Assembly (NCBI GenBank): GCA_003209915.1
Contig: QCOF01000005.1
Span: forward strand, 1-64,000
Length of the DNA: 64,000 bases
Direction: 5' to 3'
Origin: Pelagibacteraceae bacterium AG-430-E20
Lineage (GTDB): Bacteria > Pseudomonadota > Alphaproteobacteria > Pelagibacterales > Pelagibacteraceae
Part shown: one piece after another, positions 9,302 to 17,104 of the stretch
Layout of the letters: each line of letters begins with the position of its first letter
Position numbering within the stretch: position 1 is the stretch's first letter
The notes under the pieces: generated by a model
What the model was told of the DNA's origin: nothing
Seen by the model: only the letters and a program-made list of their open reading frames with translations
The model's database searches: none
Program-made: the position numbers and the translations under genes

Positions 9302-9745
9302 TTATCTTTTTTCTAAATATCTCTGATGGTATTCTTCCGCTGGACAATAGTTTTTTACTTGAGATAGTTTAGTTACAACTTTTCCAGAAAGTCTTTCATT
9401 TTCTTTACTAATTAGATTTTCTGCAGTTGCTTTTTGATTATCACTTAAATAAAAAATTTCACTTCTATATTGTGTTCCAAAATCTGGCCCTTGAGAATTA
9501 AGAGTTGTTGGATCATGTATTTCAAAAAAGTATTCAAGAATTTTTTCATAAGATATTATTTTTGGATCGAAATCTAATTTTACAACTTCAGCATGGTTTG
9601 TTGTTCCAGTACATACTTCTTTGTAATTGGTTTCTGCATTGTTCCCTCCACAATATCCAACTTCAGTTTTTATAATTCCATCAAGTTTACTAAACTTAAT
9701 TTCTGGTCCCCAAAAACATCCTAATCCTAAAATTGCAATTTCCAT
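9302..9745 (-). CDS. msrA: Peptide methionine-S-sulfoxide reductase MsrA
   Basis: Repairs oxidised methionine (S form) in proteins. The active-site motif GCFWG is present with Cys10, followed by VGYCGG, the HAEVVKLDFDP segment and the EIHDPTTLNSQGPDFGTQYRS block that binds the substrate. At 147 residues it is near the short end of the family because it starts only nine residues before the catalytic Cys. The C-terminus has YHQRYLEKR but no obvious resolving Cys pair after it; Cys residues earlier in the chain may recycle it. It heads a minus-strand run with sseA and the RND pair, and its start codon lies 34 bases from the divergent transporter gene. Confidence 0.94.
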   Translation of the reverse strand: MEIAILGLGCFWGPEIKFSKLDGIIKTEVGYCGGNNAETNYKEVCTGTTNHAEVVKLDFDPKIISYEKILEYFFEIHDPTTLNSQGPDFGTQYRSEIFYLSDNQKATAENLISKENERLSGKVVTKLSQVKNYCPAEEYHQRYLEKR

Positions 9746-9779
9746 TGATAAATAACTTATTTAATCTAAAGTTACCTTC

Positions 9780-10661
9780 ATGCTATCGAAAAATCAATTA
9801 GGCTTTTTTTACATGTTCATTTCTGTCTGTGCTTTCTCGCTAATGGACGTATTAGTAAAGTGGTCTGATGCATATCCTGTTGGACAAGTTTTATTTTTCA
9901 GAGGTTTTTGTGGAATAATTCCAATTTTATTTCTTATTCCTAAAGATAGATTTTTAGATTTTTATAAAACATCAAGACCTTTTCTTCATTTTAAGAGATG
10001 TTTATCTGGTTTAATTGCCTTAGTTTCAATTTTTATAGCTTTAAGAAATTTACCATTAGCCACCGTTGTAAGCATTTCTTTTGCAGCACCAATTTTTACA
10101 ACAATCTTTTCAATTTTTTTATTAAACGAAAAAGTAGGTTTATACAGGTGGCTAGCTGTCTTAGTTGGTTTCATAGGAATAGTTGTAATTACAGAGCCAG
10201 GCTTTAATTCACTTAATTTTTATTATATCTATCCCATAATTTTCTGTCTTGGATTGTCATATGTTGCTATAGCAATTAGAAAATTATCTTCAACAGAACC
10301 AGTCTGGTTAATAAGTTTTTTCTTTTCTTTCTCAATTTCAATATTAGGTCTCTTTTCTCTATTTCAGGGATGGGTCATGCCTAATTTTTTAGATCTATTT
10401 TTATTATCTATGGTAGGAATTTTGGGTGGTTTAGCTAATTTATGGTTGTCTCAATCCTATAAATATTCAGAAGTAAGTTTAGTAACACCATTAAAATACT
10501 TAGCCTTAGTCTTTGCAATAATATTTGGTTATTTTATTTGGAGTGAAGTTCCAACAATAAAAACATTAGTGGGTGCTTTATTAGTAATTGTATCTTCATT
10601 TATAATATTTAGACGAGAGATGACTCTAAAAAAACGACTATCAGTTTCACGGCATGAGTAA
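9780..10661 (+). CDS. EamA/DMT-family membrane transporter
   Basis: Predicted inner-membrane exporter or permease of the drug/metabolite transporter superfamily. The 293-residue protein has about ten hydrophobic helices arranged as two EamA repeats; each repeat ends in a typical stretch (the first at LLNEKVGLYRWLAVLVGFIGIVVI, the second at IWSEVPTIKTLVGALLVI). Substrates in this family are diverse and cannot be deduced here. The stop overlaps the following glycosylase gene by 8 bases, which suggests coupled translation. Confidence 0.88.
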   Translation: MLSKNQLGFFYMFISVCAFSLMDVLVKWSDAYPVGQVLFFRGFCGIIPILFLIPKDRFLDFYKTSRPFLHFKRCLSGLIALVSIFIALRNLPLATVVSISFAAPIFTTIFSIFLLNEKVGLYRWLAVLVGFIGIVVITEPGFNSLNFYYIYPIIFCLGLSYVAIAIRKLSSTEPVWLISFFFSFSISILGLFSLFQGWVMPNFLDLFLLSMVGILGGLANLWLSQSYKYSEVSLVTPLKYLALVFAIIFGYFIWSEVPTIKTLVGALLVIVSSFIIFRREMTLKKRLSVSRHE

Positions 10662-11289
10662 TTCGCCTAAATACTGGAGCACAGCAAAAAAATATTTGTC
10701 CAAGAAGGATAAAACAATGTCTGCTTTAATTAAAAAATACAAGTCTCCTTCAGAAACAGTTTTAACTTCAAGAAGGGATGTTTTTTTTTCACTATGTAAG
10801 AGTATTATTGGTCAACAAATTAGTGTGGCTGCTGCCAATGCAGTTTTTTTAAAATTTAAAACAAAATGTAAAAATAAAATTACAGCAAAGATAGTTAATA
10901 AATTAACAACTACTCAACTTAAAAGCTGTGGTCTAAGTAGGCAAAAAGTAAAAGGGATTAAAAGCTTAGCTAAACAAGTGATTAATAAAAAATTTAATCC
11001 AAAACTTATTCCTAAAATGTCTGACGAGGAGGCTATAACTTACTTATCTGAATTAAGACAAATCGGAAGATGGTCTGCAGAGATGATCTTATTATTTACT
11101 TATAATCGACCAAATATTTGGCCAATTCAAGATATTGGTTTATTAAGAGCGATTTCAAAAAATTATAATAAAAAATATTTACCACCAGAAAATTATGTAA
11201 AGCTATTGAACAAAAAATTTTCACCTTTTTGCTCAGTTGCAACTTGGTATTTATGGAGAAGTATAGATCCAGAGCCTATTCAATACTAA
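10654..11289 (+). CDS. alkA: DNA-3-methyladenine glycosylase II, AlkA-type (HhH-GPD)
   Basis: Base-excision repair enzyme that removes alkylated purines. The 211-residue protein begins its HhH-GPD fold at IIGQQISVAAANAV (residues 51-64), the typical AlkA/Mag helix. It has a helix-hairpin-helix at LRQIGRWSAEM (134-144), and the catalytic Asp is Asp160 in WPIQDIGLLRAI. There is no iron-sulfur cluster motif, which separates it from Nth/MutY. It lacks the N-terminal TATA-like domain of E. coli AlkA and so resembles the shorter Mag-type enzymes. Its 3' end overlaps the DUF1330 gene tail to tail by 14 bases. Confidence 0.88.
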   Translation: MSNSPKYWSTAKKYLSKKDKTMSALIKKYKSPSETVLTSRRDVFFSLCKSIIGQQISVAAANAVFLKFKTKCKNKITAKIVNKLTTTQLKSCGLSRQKVKGIKSLAKQVINKKFNPKLIPKMSDEEAITYLSELRQIGRWSAEMILLFTYNRPNIWPIQDIGLLRAISKNYNKKYLPPENYVKLLNKKFSPFCSVATWYLWRSIDPEPIQY

Positions 11290-11572
11290 AACCTTCTACT
11301 ATTTGCATATGTCTAGTAGTTGTGCTTTTTGCAATATTCCAACCGTCTAAATATTCTTTTGAATTGTGACATTCTATAGCTTTCTCATAACTTGGAAATT
11401 CCCAGATAACAGTTCTTAAAAAATCATCTCCATCATATGTTATGTGTTTACCTCCTCTTACTAAAGGTATCCCACCAAAGCTTTTTATTATTGGAGTAAC
11501 CACTTCAGCATACTTTTTTAAATTTTCCTGGTTTTCAACTTCTTTATAAACACTTATCCAGTAAGCTTTCAT
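11276..11572 (-). CDS. DUF1330 family protein (dimeric alpha-beta barrel)
   Basis: Small cytoplasmic protein of unknown activity. The 98 residues show the DUF1330 pattern: YWISVYKEVENQENLKKYAE at the start, GGIPLVRGGKHITYDGDDF in the middle and VIWEFPSYEKAIECHNSKEY towards the end. The family has the ferredoxin-like dimeric fold, shared with monooxygenases and isomerases, but no activity is established for this branch. It stands alone on the minus strand between the glycosylase and the phosphoribosyltransferase genes. Confidence 0.86.
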   Translation of the reverse strand: MKAYWISVYKEVENQENLKKYAEVVTPIIKSFGGIPLVRGGKHITYDGDDFLRTVIWEFPSYEKAIECHNSKEYLDGWNIAKSTTTRHMQIVEGFSIE

Positions 11573-11615
11573 GATTTCTCCTTTTTAAATTATTTTAGTT
11601 ATGATAGTAAATTTC

Positions 11616-12134
11616 ATGGCTGATAAATTAATTGTTTCTTTTGAAGAATATATAAAAATAGTTGAGAAATTAGCAATACAAATTCACAAACAATATAAAC
11701 CTACAGTTCTAGTGGGTATTATGAGAGGTGCAGCTCCAATATTAGATATTCTCTCAAGAATTTTAAAATTACCAATAGCCTATATTGTAATTCAAAGTTA
11801 TTCAGGAAAAGGAATGGAGGATCAACAAGGGCAACTGATGTTTGCTAGAGAGATTAGTTCATTAGCTGAAAATAAAGATTTTCAAAGAGTACTATTAATA
11901 GATGATCTTTCTGATACTGGACTGACTTTAAACAAGAGTATCGAGTGGTTAAAAAAATATCCGCAAACCAAAGATTTTATTGAAGAAGTTAAAACAGCCT
12001 GTTTGTGGAAAAAAAAATCTTCTACTTTTGAACCTGACTTCTGTCCTGTTAGATTAGAGTCTGATCCTTGGATAGTTCAACCAACTGAGCATTACGAAGA
12101 ATTGACTATCAGTGAAATTATTAAAAGAAATTAG
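11616..12134 (+). CDS. Purine phosphoribosyltransferase (hypoxanthine/xanthine/guanine type)
   Basis: Converts a free purine base and PRPP to the nucleotide. The PRPP-binding signature VLLIDDLSDTGLTL is present with the adjacent acidic pair, and GIMRGAAPILDILSRIL gives the N-terminal PRTase loop. The C-terminal half has DFCPVRLESDPWIVQPTEHYEE, where Trp and Asp fit the base-binding hood of Gpt-like enzymes. I choose ATG 11616; ATG 11601 would add five residues. A convergent neighbour encodes a purine permease, so uptake and salvage sit together. The exact base is not determined. Confidence 0.82.
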   Translation: MADKLIVSFEEYIKIVEKLAIQIHKQYKPTVLVGIMRGAAPILDILSRILKLPIAYIVIQSYSGKGMEDQQGQLMFAREISSLAENKDFQRVLLIDDLSDTGLTLNKSIEWLKKYPQTKDFIEEVKTACLWKKKSSTFEPDFCPVRLESDPWIVQPTEHYEELTISEIIKRN

Positions 12135-12136
12135 TA

Positions 12137-12162
12137 AACAGGGCTAGAAATCTAGCCCTGTT
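12137..12162. terminator. Perfect inverted repeat between convergent purine genes
   Basis: A perfect inverted repeat with 12-base arms (AACAGGGCTAGA and its complement) lies between the stop of the phosphoribosyltransferase gene and the stop of the permease gene. It could terminate transcription from both sides. There is no strong T-run on either strand, although the minus-strand side is moderately T-rich, so an efficient intrinsic terminator is likely but not certain. Confidence 0.7.
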
Positions 12163-12170
12163 AAAGCTTG

Positions 12171-13481
12171 TTAAGCCACTGCAAAACTTACAACACTAAG
12201 TATTGCTATCACCCATATTGCTGGAGAAGTACTCGAAAACTTTCCAGTAAATATTTTAATTAAAGCATAAGAAACAAATGCTAATGCGATACCATTACTA
12301 ATACTATATGTTAATGGCATAGCTATCATTGCAAGAATTGCTGGAGCTGACTCTGAAATATCATTCCACTCTATGTCAGTAATATTTCTAATAAAAAGAA
12401 CAGATACAAAAAGTAGAGCAGCACCATCAATTTGTTTAGGCAGACTGGTTGCAAGGGGTGCAAAAAATATACATGCCAAAAATAACAAACCAATCACTAA
12501 AGAAGTCATACCAGTTTTTCCACCTGCCTTAACACCTGCACCAGATTCAACATAACTTGTTACTGTTGTTGTTCCCATCATTGCACCAGCAACTGTTCCA
12601 ACACTGTCTGATAGCATTGCTTTATTAATATCCTGAACTTTTCCATCTTTACCAACTTTACCCGCTACATTAGCAACAGAAGTAAGAGTTCCTGCAGTAT
12701 CAAAAAAATCAATGAACAATAATGTAAATATTACCGTAGACATTCCAGCTGTCATCGCAGCGGATAAATCAAATTCAAAAAGATATGTCATTGGCGGAGG
12801 CGCACTTGCAATTCCATTAAATTTTGCAAGTCCAGTTGCCCATGCAATTATACTGAATGCCAAAATACCTATAATAATATTTCCTTTTACATTCATTTTA
12901 TCTAAAACAATAATTGCTATGAATGTTGCACATCCTAAAAGAACCAATGGATCACCTAAATTACCAAGCTGAACTAAAGTTACAGGATTATCTACAACGA
13001 CTTCCATTATCTGAAGACCAATGATTGCAAGAAACAATCCTATTCCAGCACCTATTCCTAATTTTAAACTCTTTGGTATTGAATTAATTAACCAAGCTCT
13101 AATCGGAGTAAGAGATATAATTAAGAACAATACACCTGCAACTAAGACTGCGCCCAAAGCTTCTTGCGGCGTATAACCCATACCAGCACAAACTCCAAAA
13201 GCAACAAAGGCATTAATACCCATACCTGGTGCCAGTCCAATTGGCCAAGTTTTTCCATAAAAAGCCATTATGAAACAAGCTAATGCTGTTGCTAATATTG
13301 TTGCGGTATAAACTGCGCCGAAATCAAAGAAACCTTTTTCGGGTCCAGCAAATTCTCCCGATAAGATAAATGGATTTAAAAACATGATGTATGCCATAGT
13401 CAAAAACGTTGTAGTTCCAGCTATTACTTCAGTTTTAAAATCAGTTTTATGTTTTTTATAATTAAAATAATTGTCAAGCAT
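12171..13481 (-). CDS. AzgA-type purine permease (NCS2 family)
   Basis: Inner-membrane proton symporter for hypoxanthine, guanine or adenine. The 436-residue protein has the AzgA-subgroup features: an N-terminal FKTEVIAGTTTFLTMAYIMFLNP, then GLAPGMGINAFVAF in a conserved half-helix, LFIDFFDTAGTLTSVANVAG, and GTTTVTSYVESGAGVKAGGKTGMTSL. Fourteen hydrophobic segments are expected. A strong ribosome-binding site (AGGAGG) stands 5 bases before the ATG. The convergent phosphoribosyltransferase supports a role in purine salvage. Confidence 0.93.
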   Translation of the reverse strand: MLDNYFNYKKHKTDFKTEVIAGTTTFLTMAYIMFLNPFILSGEFAGPEKGFFDFGAVYTATILATALACFIMAFYGKTWPIGLAPGMGINAFVAFGVCAGMGYTPQEALGAVLVAGVLFLIISLTPIRAWLINSIPKSLKLGIGAGIGLFLAIIGLQIMEVVVDNPVTLVQLGNLGDPLVLLGCATFIAIIVLDKMNVKGNIIIGILAFSIIAWATGLAKFNGIASAPPPMTYLFEFDLSAAMTAGMSTVIFTLLFIDFFDTAGTLTSVANVAGKVGKDGKVQDINKAMLSDSVGTVAGAMMGTTTVTSYVESGAGVKAGGKTGMTSLVIGLLFLACIFFAPLATSLPKQIDGAALLFVSVLFIRNITDIEWNDISESAPAILAMIAMPLTYSISNGIALAFVSYALIKIFTGKFSSTSPAIWVIAILSVVSFAVA

Positions 13482-13530
13482 TTGTCCTCCTAATACTCGA
13501 GACTTATTTGATTCTATTAGTTATTTCTTT

Positions 13531-13548
13531 AATAAACCTTAGTTTATT
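13531..13548. promoter_or_regulatory. Short inverted repeat upstream of the purine permease
   Basis: AATAAAC-CTTA-GTTTATT is a perfect 7-base inverted repeat in the 125-base gap between the divergent permease and lipoprotein genes. It could be an operator or a weak RNA hairpin in the permease leader. In DNA this AT-rich such repeats arise by chance, so this is a weak candidate. I saw no purine riboswitch core in the gap. Confidence 0.25.
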
Positions 13549-13606
13549 CACAACATTCAACTTAGAAGTTTATATTTATGCCATAATTCGGTTTTAAGAA
13601 TGATTA

Positions 13607-13912
13607 ATGCATAAATTTAAATTTATTCTTACTCTTGTAGTTTTGTGTTTTGCGGTTGCAGGCTGTCAGACAGTTAAGCAAAAGACTGATGCAATTGTAG
13701 AAAAAGAAAATGAAAAATTGAGTGAGTTTATTGGAAAATCTGCAAGCAAACTTCAAATGGAATTGGGAAAACCTGATGAGGATTTTACAAATGCAAAAGG
13801 TAATTTTGAGTTTGTATATAATACAAAAAAATATTTGATACCTTGTGAACGAAGATTTGAGATAAATTCAGAAAATATTGTTGTTGGTTTTGTATCTAAC
13901 GGCTGTTTTTAA
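13607..13912 (+). CDS. Small lipoprotein of unknown function
   Basis: A 101-residue envelope lipoprotein. The signal peptide has a hydrophobic core LTLVVLCFAV and a lipobox AVAGC with the acylated Cys at residue 20. The mature part begins with a short charged helix (KQKTDAIVEKENEKLSEF), then GKSASKLQMELGKPDEDF, which resembles the Bam/SmpA-like small lipoprotein pattern in which a helix is followed by GxPxx. Two Cys residues near the end may form a disulfide. No specific role is assigned. A hairpin follows the stop codon. Confidence 0.75.
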   Translation: MHKFKFILTLVVLCFAVAGCQTVKQKTDAIVEKENEKLSEFIGKSASKLQMELGKPDEDFTNAKGNFEFVYNTKKYLIPCERRFEINSENIVVGFVSNGCF

Positions 13913-13918
13913 ATCAAA

Positions 13919-13943
13919 CTTGCGAGGATAAAATCCCCGCAAG
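13919..13943. terminator. Hairpin between convergent lipoprotein and hsp20 genes
   Basis: CTTGCG-A-GG pairs with CC-C-CGCAAG across a 7-base loop, with a single A-C mismatch in the stem. It lies a few bases after the lipoprotein stop and 12 bases before the hsp20 stop. No clear T-tract follows on either strand, so its use as a terminator is inferred from position. Confidence 0.55.
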
Positions 13944-13954
13944 CAAGGTAAAAC

Positions 13955-14401
13955 TTATTTAATTTCTATAAGTTTTTTCTTTTTATGTTCTGGAATAATT
14001 CTTTCACAAGATATTGTTAAAAGACCATCTTTAAGCTCAGCACTATTTACTTTTACGTCATCAGCGATAGAGAATGATCTTGCAAATTGTCTTTGAGAAA
14101 TACCTTTATGAATGATTTCTCCATCAATTTCACTGTTCTCAGATTTATTAACTTGTTTAGTTCTAACTGTTAATAAATTATCCTCAAACTCAACCTCAAC
14201 ATCTTTTTTATTAAAGCCAGCCAAAGCAACCTCAATTGCATAGTTGTCTTTACCTGTTTTTCGTATGTTGTAAGGTGGGTAATTTGACTGCATTGTCAAA
14301 TTTCCGTTCCCTAACATATTTTCAAATTGATCAAACATGTCGTCAAAACCAATTGAAAACGGTCTTAGTGAGTTAAATATAGATAGATCCTTACTTGTCA
14401 T
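13955..14401 (-). CDS. Small heat-shock protein Hsp20 (IbpA-like)
   Basis: ATP-independent holding chaperone. The 148-residue protein has an alpha-crystallin domain from about residue 40 (NYPPYNIRKTGKDNYAIEVALAGFNKKDVEVEFEDNLLTV) to DGLLTISCERIIPE, the class A pattern close to IbpA. It ends with a short basic tail holding an IEI (I-x-I) motif for oligomer contacts. A strong GGAGG ribosome-binding site precedes the ATG. An RpoH-type promoter and a 5'-terminal hairpin lie upstream (see separate entries), so heat-shock control is likely. Confidence 0.95.
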   Translation of the reverse strand: MTSKDLSIFNSLRPFSIGFDDMFDQFENMLGNGNLTMQSNYPPYNIRKTGKDNYAIEVALAGFNKKDVEVEFEDNLLTVRTKQVNKSENSEIDGEIIHKGISQRQFARSFSIADDVKVNSAELKDGLLTISCERIIPEHKKKKLIEIK

Positions 14402-14434
14402 AATATCCTCCTTTGTTAAGCAAGTTTATATTTA

Positions 14435-14457
14435 GTAAGCCCCATTAGGCGACTTAC
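14435..14457 (-). promoter_or_regulatory. Hairpin at the predicted 5' end of the hsp20 mRNA
   Basis: On the minus strand a 23-base segment can fold into a stem of about nine pairs, with one bulged G and a UAAU loop (arms GUAAGUC and GGCUUAC, then CC/GG). It begins about 8 bases after the -10 box of the RpoH-type promoter, so it would sit at the extreme 5' end of the transcript. It does not include the ribosome-binding site, so it is not a simple thermometer; a stabilising or regulatory role is a guess. Confidence 0.4.
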
Positions 14458-14464
14458 AGGTATT

Positions 14465-14492
14465 ATTTAGGAATTACTTTTGATATTTCAAG
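14465..14492 (-). promoter_or_regulatory. RpoH (sigma-32) type promoter of hsp20
   Basis: On the minus strand, CTTGAAA (complement of 14486-14492) is followed after exactly 15 bases by CTAAAT (complement of 14465-14470). This fits the alphaproteobacterial RpoH consensus with its CTTGAAA -35 and C-rich/TAT -10 box. The groESL operon in this window has the same -35 heptamer and the same 15-base spacer. The site lies between the oligopeptidase B stop and the hsp20 leader. Confidence 0.75.
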
Positions 14493-14501
14493 ATTAAAAA
14501 A

Positions 14502-16577
14502 TTAGATTTTTTTTGCAATTTTTAATGCGAACGCATAGTCGATTGCAATTTCTTCAATAGCGCCATCTCGACCAGATTTACCACCATGACCTGCATTCAT
14601 TTCTGTTTTTAATAAAAGCAAATTATTATCAGTTTTATATTCTCTTAATTTAGCTGTAAATTTTGCAGGCTCATCAAACAAAACTCGATTATCGCTTAGA
14701 CTTGTTGTTATTAACATGTGGGGATAATCTTTTTTTTTTATATTATTATACGGAGCATATGAAAAAATATAATCAAAGTGTTCCTTGTTATCTTTTGCAT
14801 TTCCAAATTCGTCAAACTCTCCCACCGTTAAAGGCAAAGAATGATCCAGATTTGTTGTTAAAGAGTCTACAAATGGAACAGCCATTATAATTCCTAAAAA
14901 TAACTCTGGAGACTGGTTTACTACTGCACCCATTAGTAATCCTCCTGCTGACCCACCCATACCAATTATTTTACCTTTAGATGTAAATTTATTTTCAATT
15001 AAATATTGTGCTGCATGAATATAATCTTCAAAAGTATTTTTTTTATTTGTTAACTTTCCTTCTTTCCACCATTTCATCCCTTTTTCCATTCCACCTCTAA
15101 TATGAGCAGTTGCCCAGATGATATCTCTATCTATTAAACTTAACCTTGTTGAGGAAAAACTTGGACTCATTGAACTACCATAAGAACCATAGCCATAGAG
15201 TAGTAAATTCGCCGATCCGTCTATTTTAGTTTTTTTGTGTCTTGTGATCGTTAATGGTACCAATCTTCCATCATGTGATTTGAACTCCACTCTTTCAACT
15301 ATATAATTTTCTGAATTATGACCCGATGGAATCTCTTGTTCTTTAACTAACTCTTTAGACTTATTGGATAAGTTAAATTTATAAACTCTTGAAGGTGTTT
15401 TAGGTGAAGAATATCCAAGATAAACTTCATCAGTATCTCTATTTCTTTGAGTAAGCGATACCCCAGGAACATAGATTTTTTCATCAGAAAATATTAATTC
15501 TTCCTCGATATTTGTTGAGATATTTCTAACAAATAATTTATCAAGAGCATTAGATGTTTCAGATCTAATAATCCAACTTTTTAGAAAAGTTAGACTTCCT
15601 ATTAATACCTCTTTTTTTTGCAAGATAAAAGGCTTCCAATCCAGTTTCTCTAAATTATTTGTAATATCAATTTTAAAATCCTCCGCATCCTTATTAGTAT
15701 GATTATAAAATTTACCATCCCATGAACTAACTGAATACAGAACACCTCTCTCTCTTTTCATTATAAGTTTTGGCAAAGGTTTAGCCTCATCTACATTAAA
15801 ATAGTATTGTTCTGAAGTGTTGTGGTCAGATGTATTTATAAAGTAATATTTTTCATCTGAGCTTAGACCAATACCTACTGTAAACGCTTCACTTTTTTCT
15901 TCAAAAATTAATAAATCTTCATCTTGGTAATTTCCAATTTCATGCCTGTATATTTTTCTAGCTCGGTGATTCTGATCTAGCTTTGAGTAAAAAATATATT
16001 TATCATCTAGACTAAAAGTTATCCCACCTGATGTCTCTGTAATTTCCTTGGAAATAATTTTAGTAGTTTCTATGTCTCTTATATGAATTGTATAATATTC
16101 AGACCCTTTAAGATCTAATGAATACCCAAGATACTTATCATTGTTACTTACCTCTAAATCACCAACACCAAAATACTCAGTTTTAAGCTTTTCTTTTTCC
16201 TTATCTCCATTCCAAATTTCCTCAACTTTATTTGTCCCAATTTTTTTTCGAAGTTTAATTGAATAATTTCCTTTAGTAGTTGTTTTTGTCCAATATTCAT
16301 AAGTATGATCTTTATAAGGTAGAGATTCATCATCTAATTTTATTCTGCCTTTGATTTCATCAAATAATTTATTTTGTAATTTTTTGGTGTCTTTTAAATG
16401 ATGTTCAGCATATAGATTTTCTTCATCTAAATATTTTTTTACCTCAGGATCTAATTTGGACTTGTCTCTAAGGACCTCTAGGATGTTTTTTTGATGTATC
16501 CAGCTATAATGATCTTCCCATGTGATATTGTGACAAGATTTTATTTCCAATTTTTTTGGAAGCTGTGGTATTTTCAT
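14502..16577 (-). CDS. ptrB: Oligopeptidase B (prolyl oligopeptidase family, S9A)
   Basis: Cytosolic serine peptidase that cuts short peptides, typically after Arg or Lys. The N-terminal two thirds form the seven-bladed propeller (for example KYLGYSLDLKGSEYYTIHIRDIET), and the C-terminal third is the alpha/beta hydrolase. The catalytic triad is visible as Ser543 in GGSAGG, Asp629 in SLSDNRV and His664 in NAGHGG. At 691 residues it matches the oligopeptidase B length. No signal peptide is present. Its start codon is 17 bases from that of the divergent DnaJ-domain gene. Confidence 0.93.
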   Translation of the reverse strand: MKIPQLPKKLEIKSCHNITWEDHYSWIHQKNILEVLRDKSKLDPEVKKYLDEENLYAEHHLKDTKKLQNKLFDEIKGRIKLDDESLPYKDHTYEYWTKTTTKGNYSIKLRKKIGTNKVEEIWNGDKEKEKLKTEYFGVGDLEVSNNDKYLGYSLDLKGSEYYTIHIRDIETTKIISKEITETSGGITFSLDDKYIFYSKLDQNHRARKIYRHEIGNYQDEDLLIFEEKSEAFTVGIGLSSDEKYYFINTSDHNTSEQYYFNVDEAKPLPKLIMKRERGVLYSVSSWDGKFYNHTNKDAEDFKIDITNNLEKLDWKPFILQKKEVLIGSLTFLKSWIIRSETSNALDKLFVRNISTNIEEELIFSDEKIYVPGVSLTQRNRDTDEVYLGYSSPKTPSRVYKFNLSNKSKELVKEQEIPSGHNSENYIVERVEFKSHDGRLVPLTITRHKKTKIDGSANLLLYGYGSYGSSMSPSFSSTRLSLIDRDIIWATAHIRGGMEKGMKWWKEGKLTNKKNTFEDYIHAAQYLIENKFTSKGKIIGMGGSAGGLLMGAVVNQSPELFLGIIMAVPFVDSLTTNLDHSLPLTVGEFDEFGNAKDNKEHFDYIFSYAPYNNIKKKDYPHMLITTSLSDNRVLFDEPAKFTAKLREYKTDNNLLLLKTEMNAGHGGKSGRDGAIEEIAIDYAFALKIAKKI

Positions 16578-16594
16578 AAGAAATTAATTTATAG

Positions 16595-17104
16595 ATGAAT
16601 ATTTTTTTTTTAATACTAATAGTTTTTTTAATTATTTACTTTTTTCTTAATTGGTTTGCTAAATCATCTTCAAAAAAGATTTATAGTTTTTTAAGGAAAT
16701 CAATAATTTATGTAGCGATAATATTTGCGGTAATTATTGCTGCTACAGGAAAATACATATTTTCATTGCCTTTTTTGCTGGGTGTTTTGCCATTAGTTAA
16801 AACAAAAGCAGGTATAACATTGTTACAATTATTAAGATTATGGGGATTCTTAAGGATTTTAAAAAATTCAGGCAGATTCAATTTTGGTAATCCTGGATCA
16901 AGTTTAAACTCACAACCCTTAAGCCGAGACGAAGCTTATAAAATATTAAATTTGGATCCTAATAAAAAATATAACAAGGAGGATATTCAAAAGTCCTATA
17001 AAAAAATCATGAAAAAAATACATCCTGACTTAAACCCAGAGCTAAATAGACTTGCTGCGATTGTCAATGAGTCTAAGGAAATTGTGTTGAAAGATATAAT
17101 TTAA
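16595..17104 (+). CDS. Membrane-anchored J-domain protein
   Basis: A 169-residue protein with an N-terminal transmembrane helix (residues 2-20), a second hydrophobic segment around 36-70, and a C-terminal J domain from about residue 110. The HPD motif that stimulates Hsp70 is intact (residues 143-145, KIHPDLNPE). This layout, membrane segments followed by a compact terminal J domain, resembles alphaproteobacterial proteins related to mitochondrial Tim14/Pam18. It probably recruits DnaK to the inner membrane; the client is unknown. Its stop codon overlaps that of the GT9 gene within TTAA. Confidence 0.85.
   Translation: MNIFFLILIVFLIIYFFLNWFAKSSSKKIYSFLRKSIIYVAIIFAVIIAATGKYIFSLPFLLGVLPLVKTKAGITLLQLLRLWGFLRILKNSGRFNFGNPGSSLNSQPLSRDEAYKILNLDPNKKYNKEDIQKSYKKIMKKIHPDLNPELNRLAAIVNESKEIVLKDII

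Noticed and set aside
9746..9779. AAATAA-C-TTATTT palindrome between msrA and the DMT transporter gene
   Set aside because: Only A and T pair in the arms and such repeats are common by chance in this composition.
13482..13606. Possible purine riboswitch upstream of the purine permease
   Set aside because: I could not find the three-way-junction core or the conserved loop bases; only a short AT-rich inverted repeat is present.
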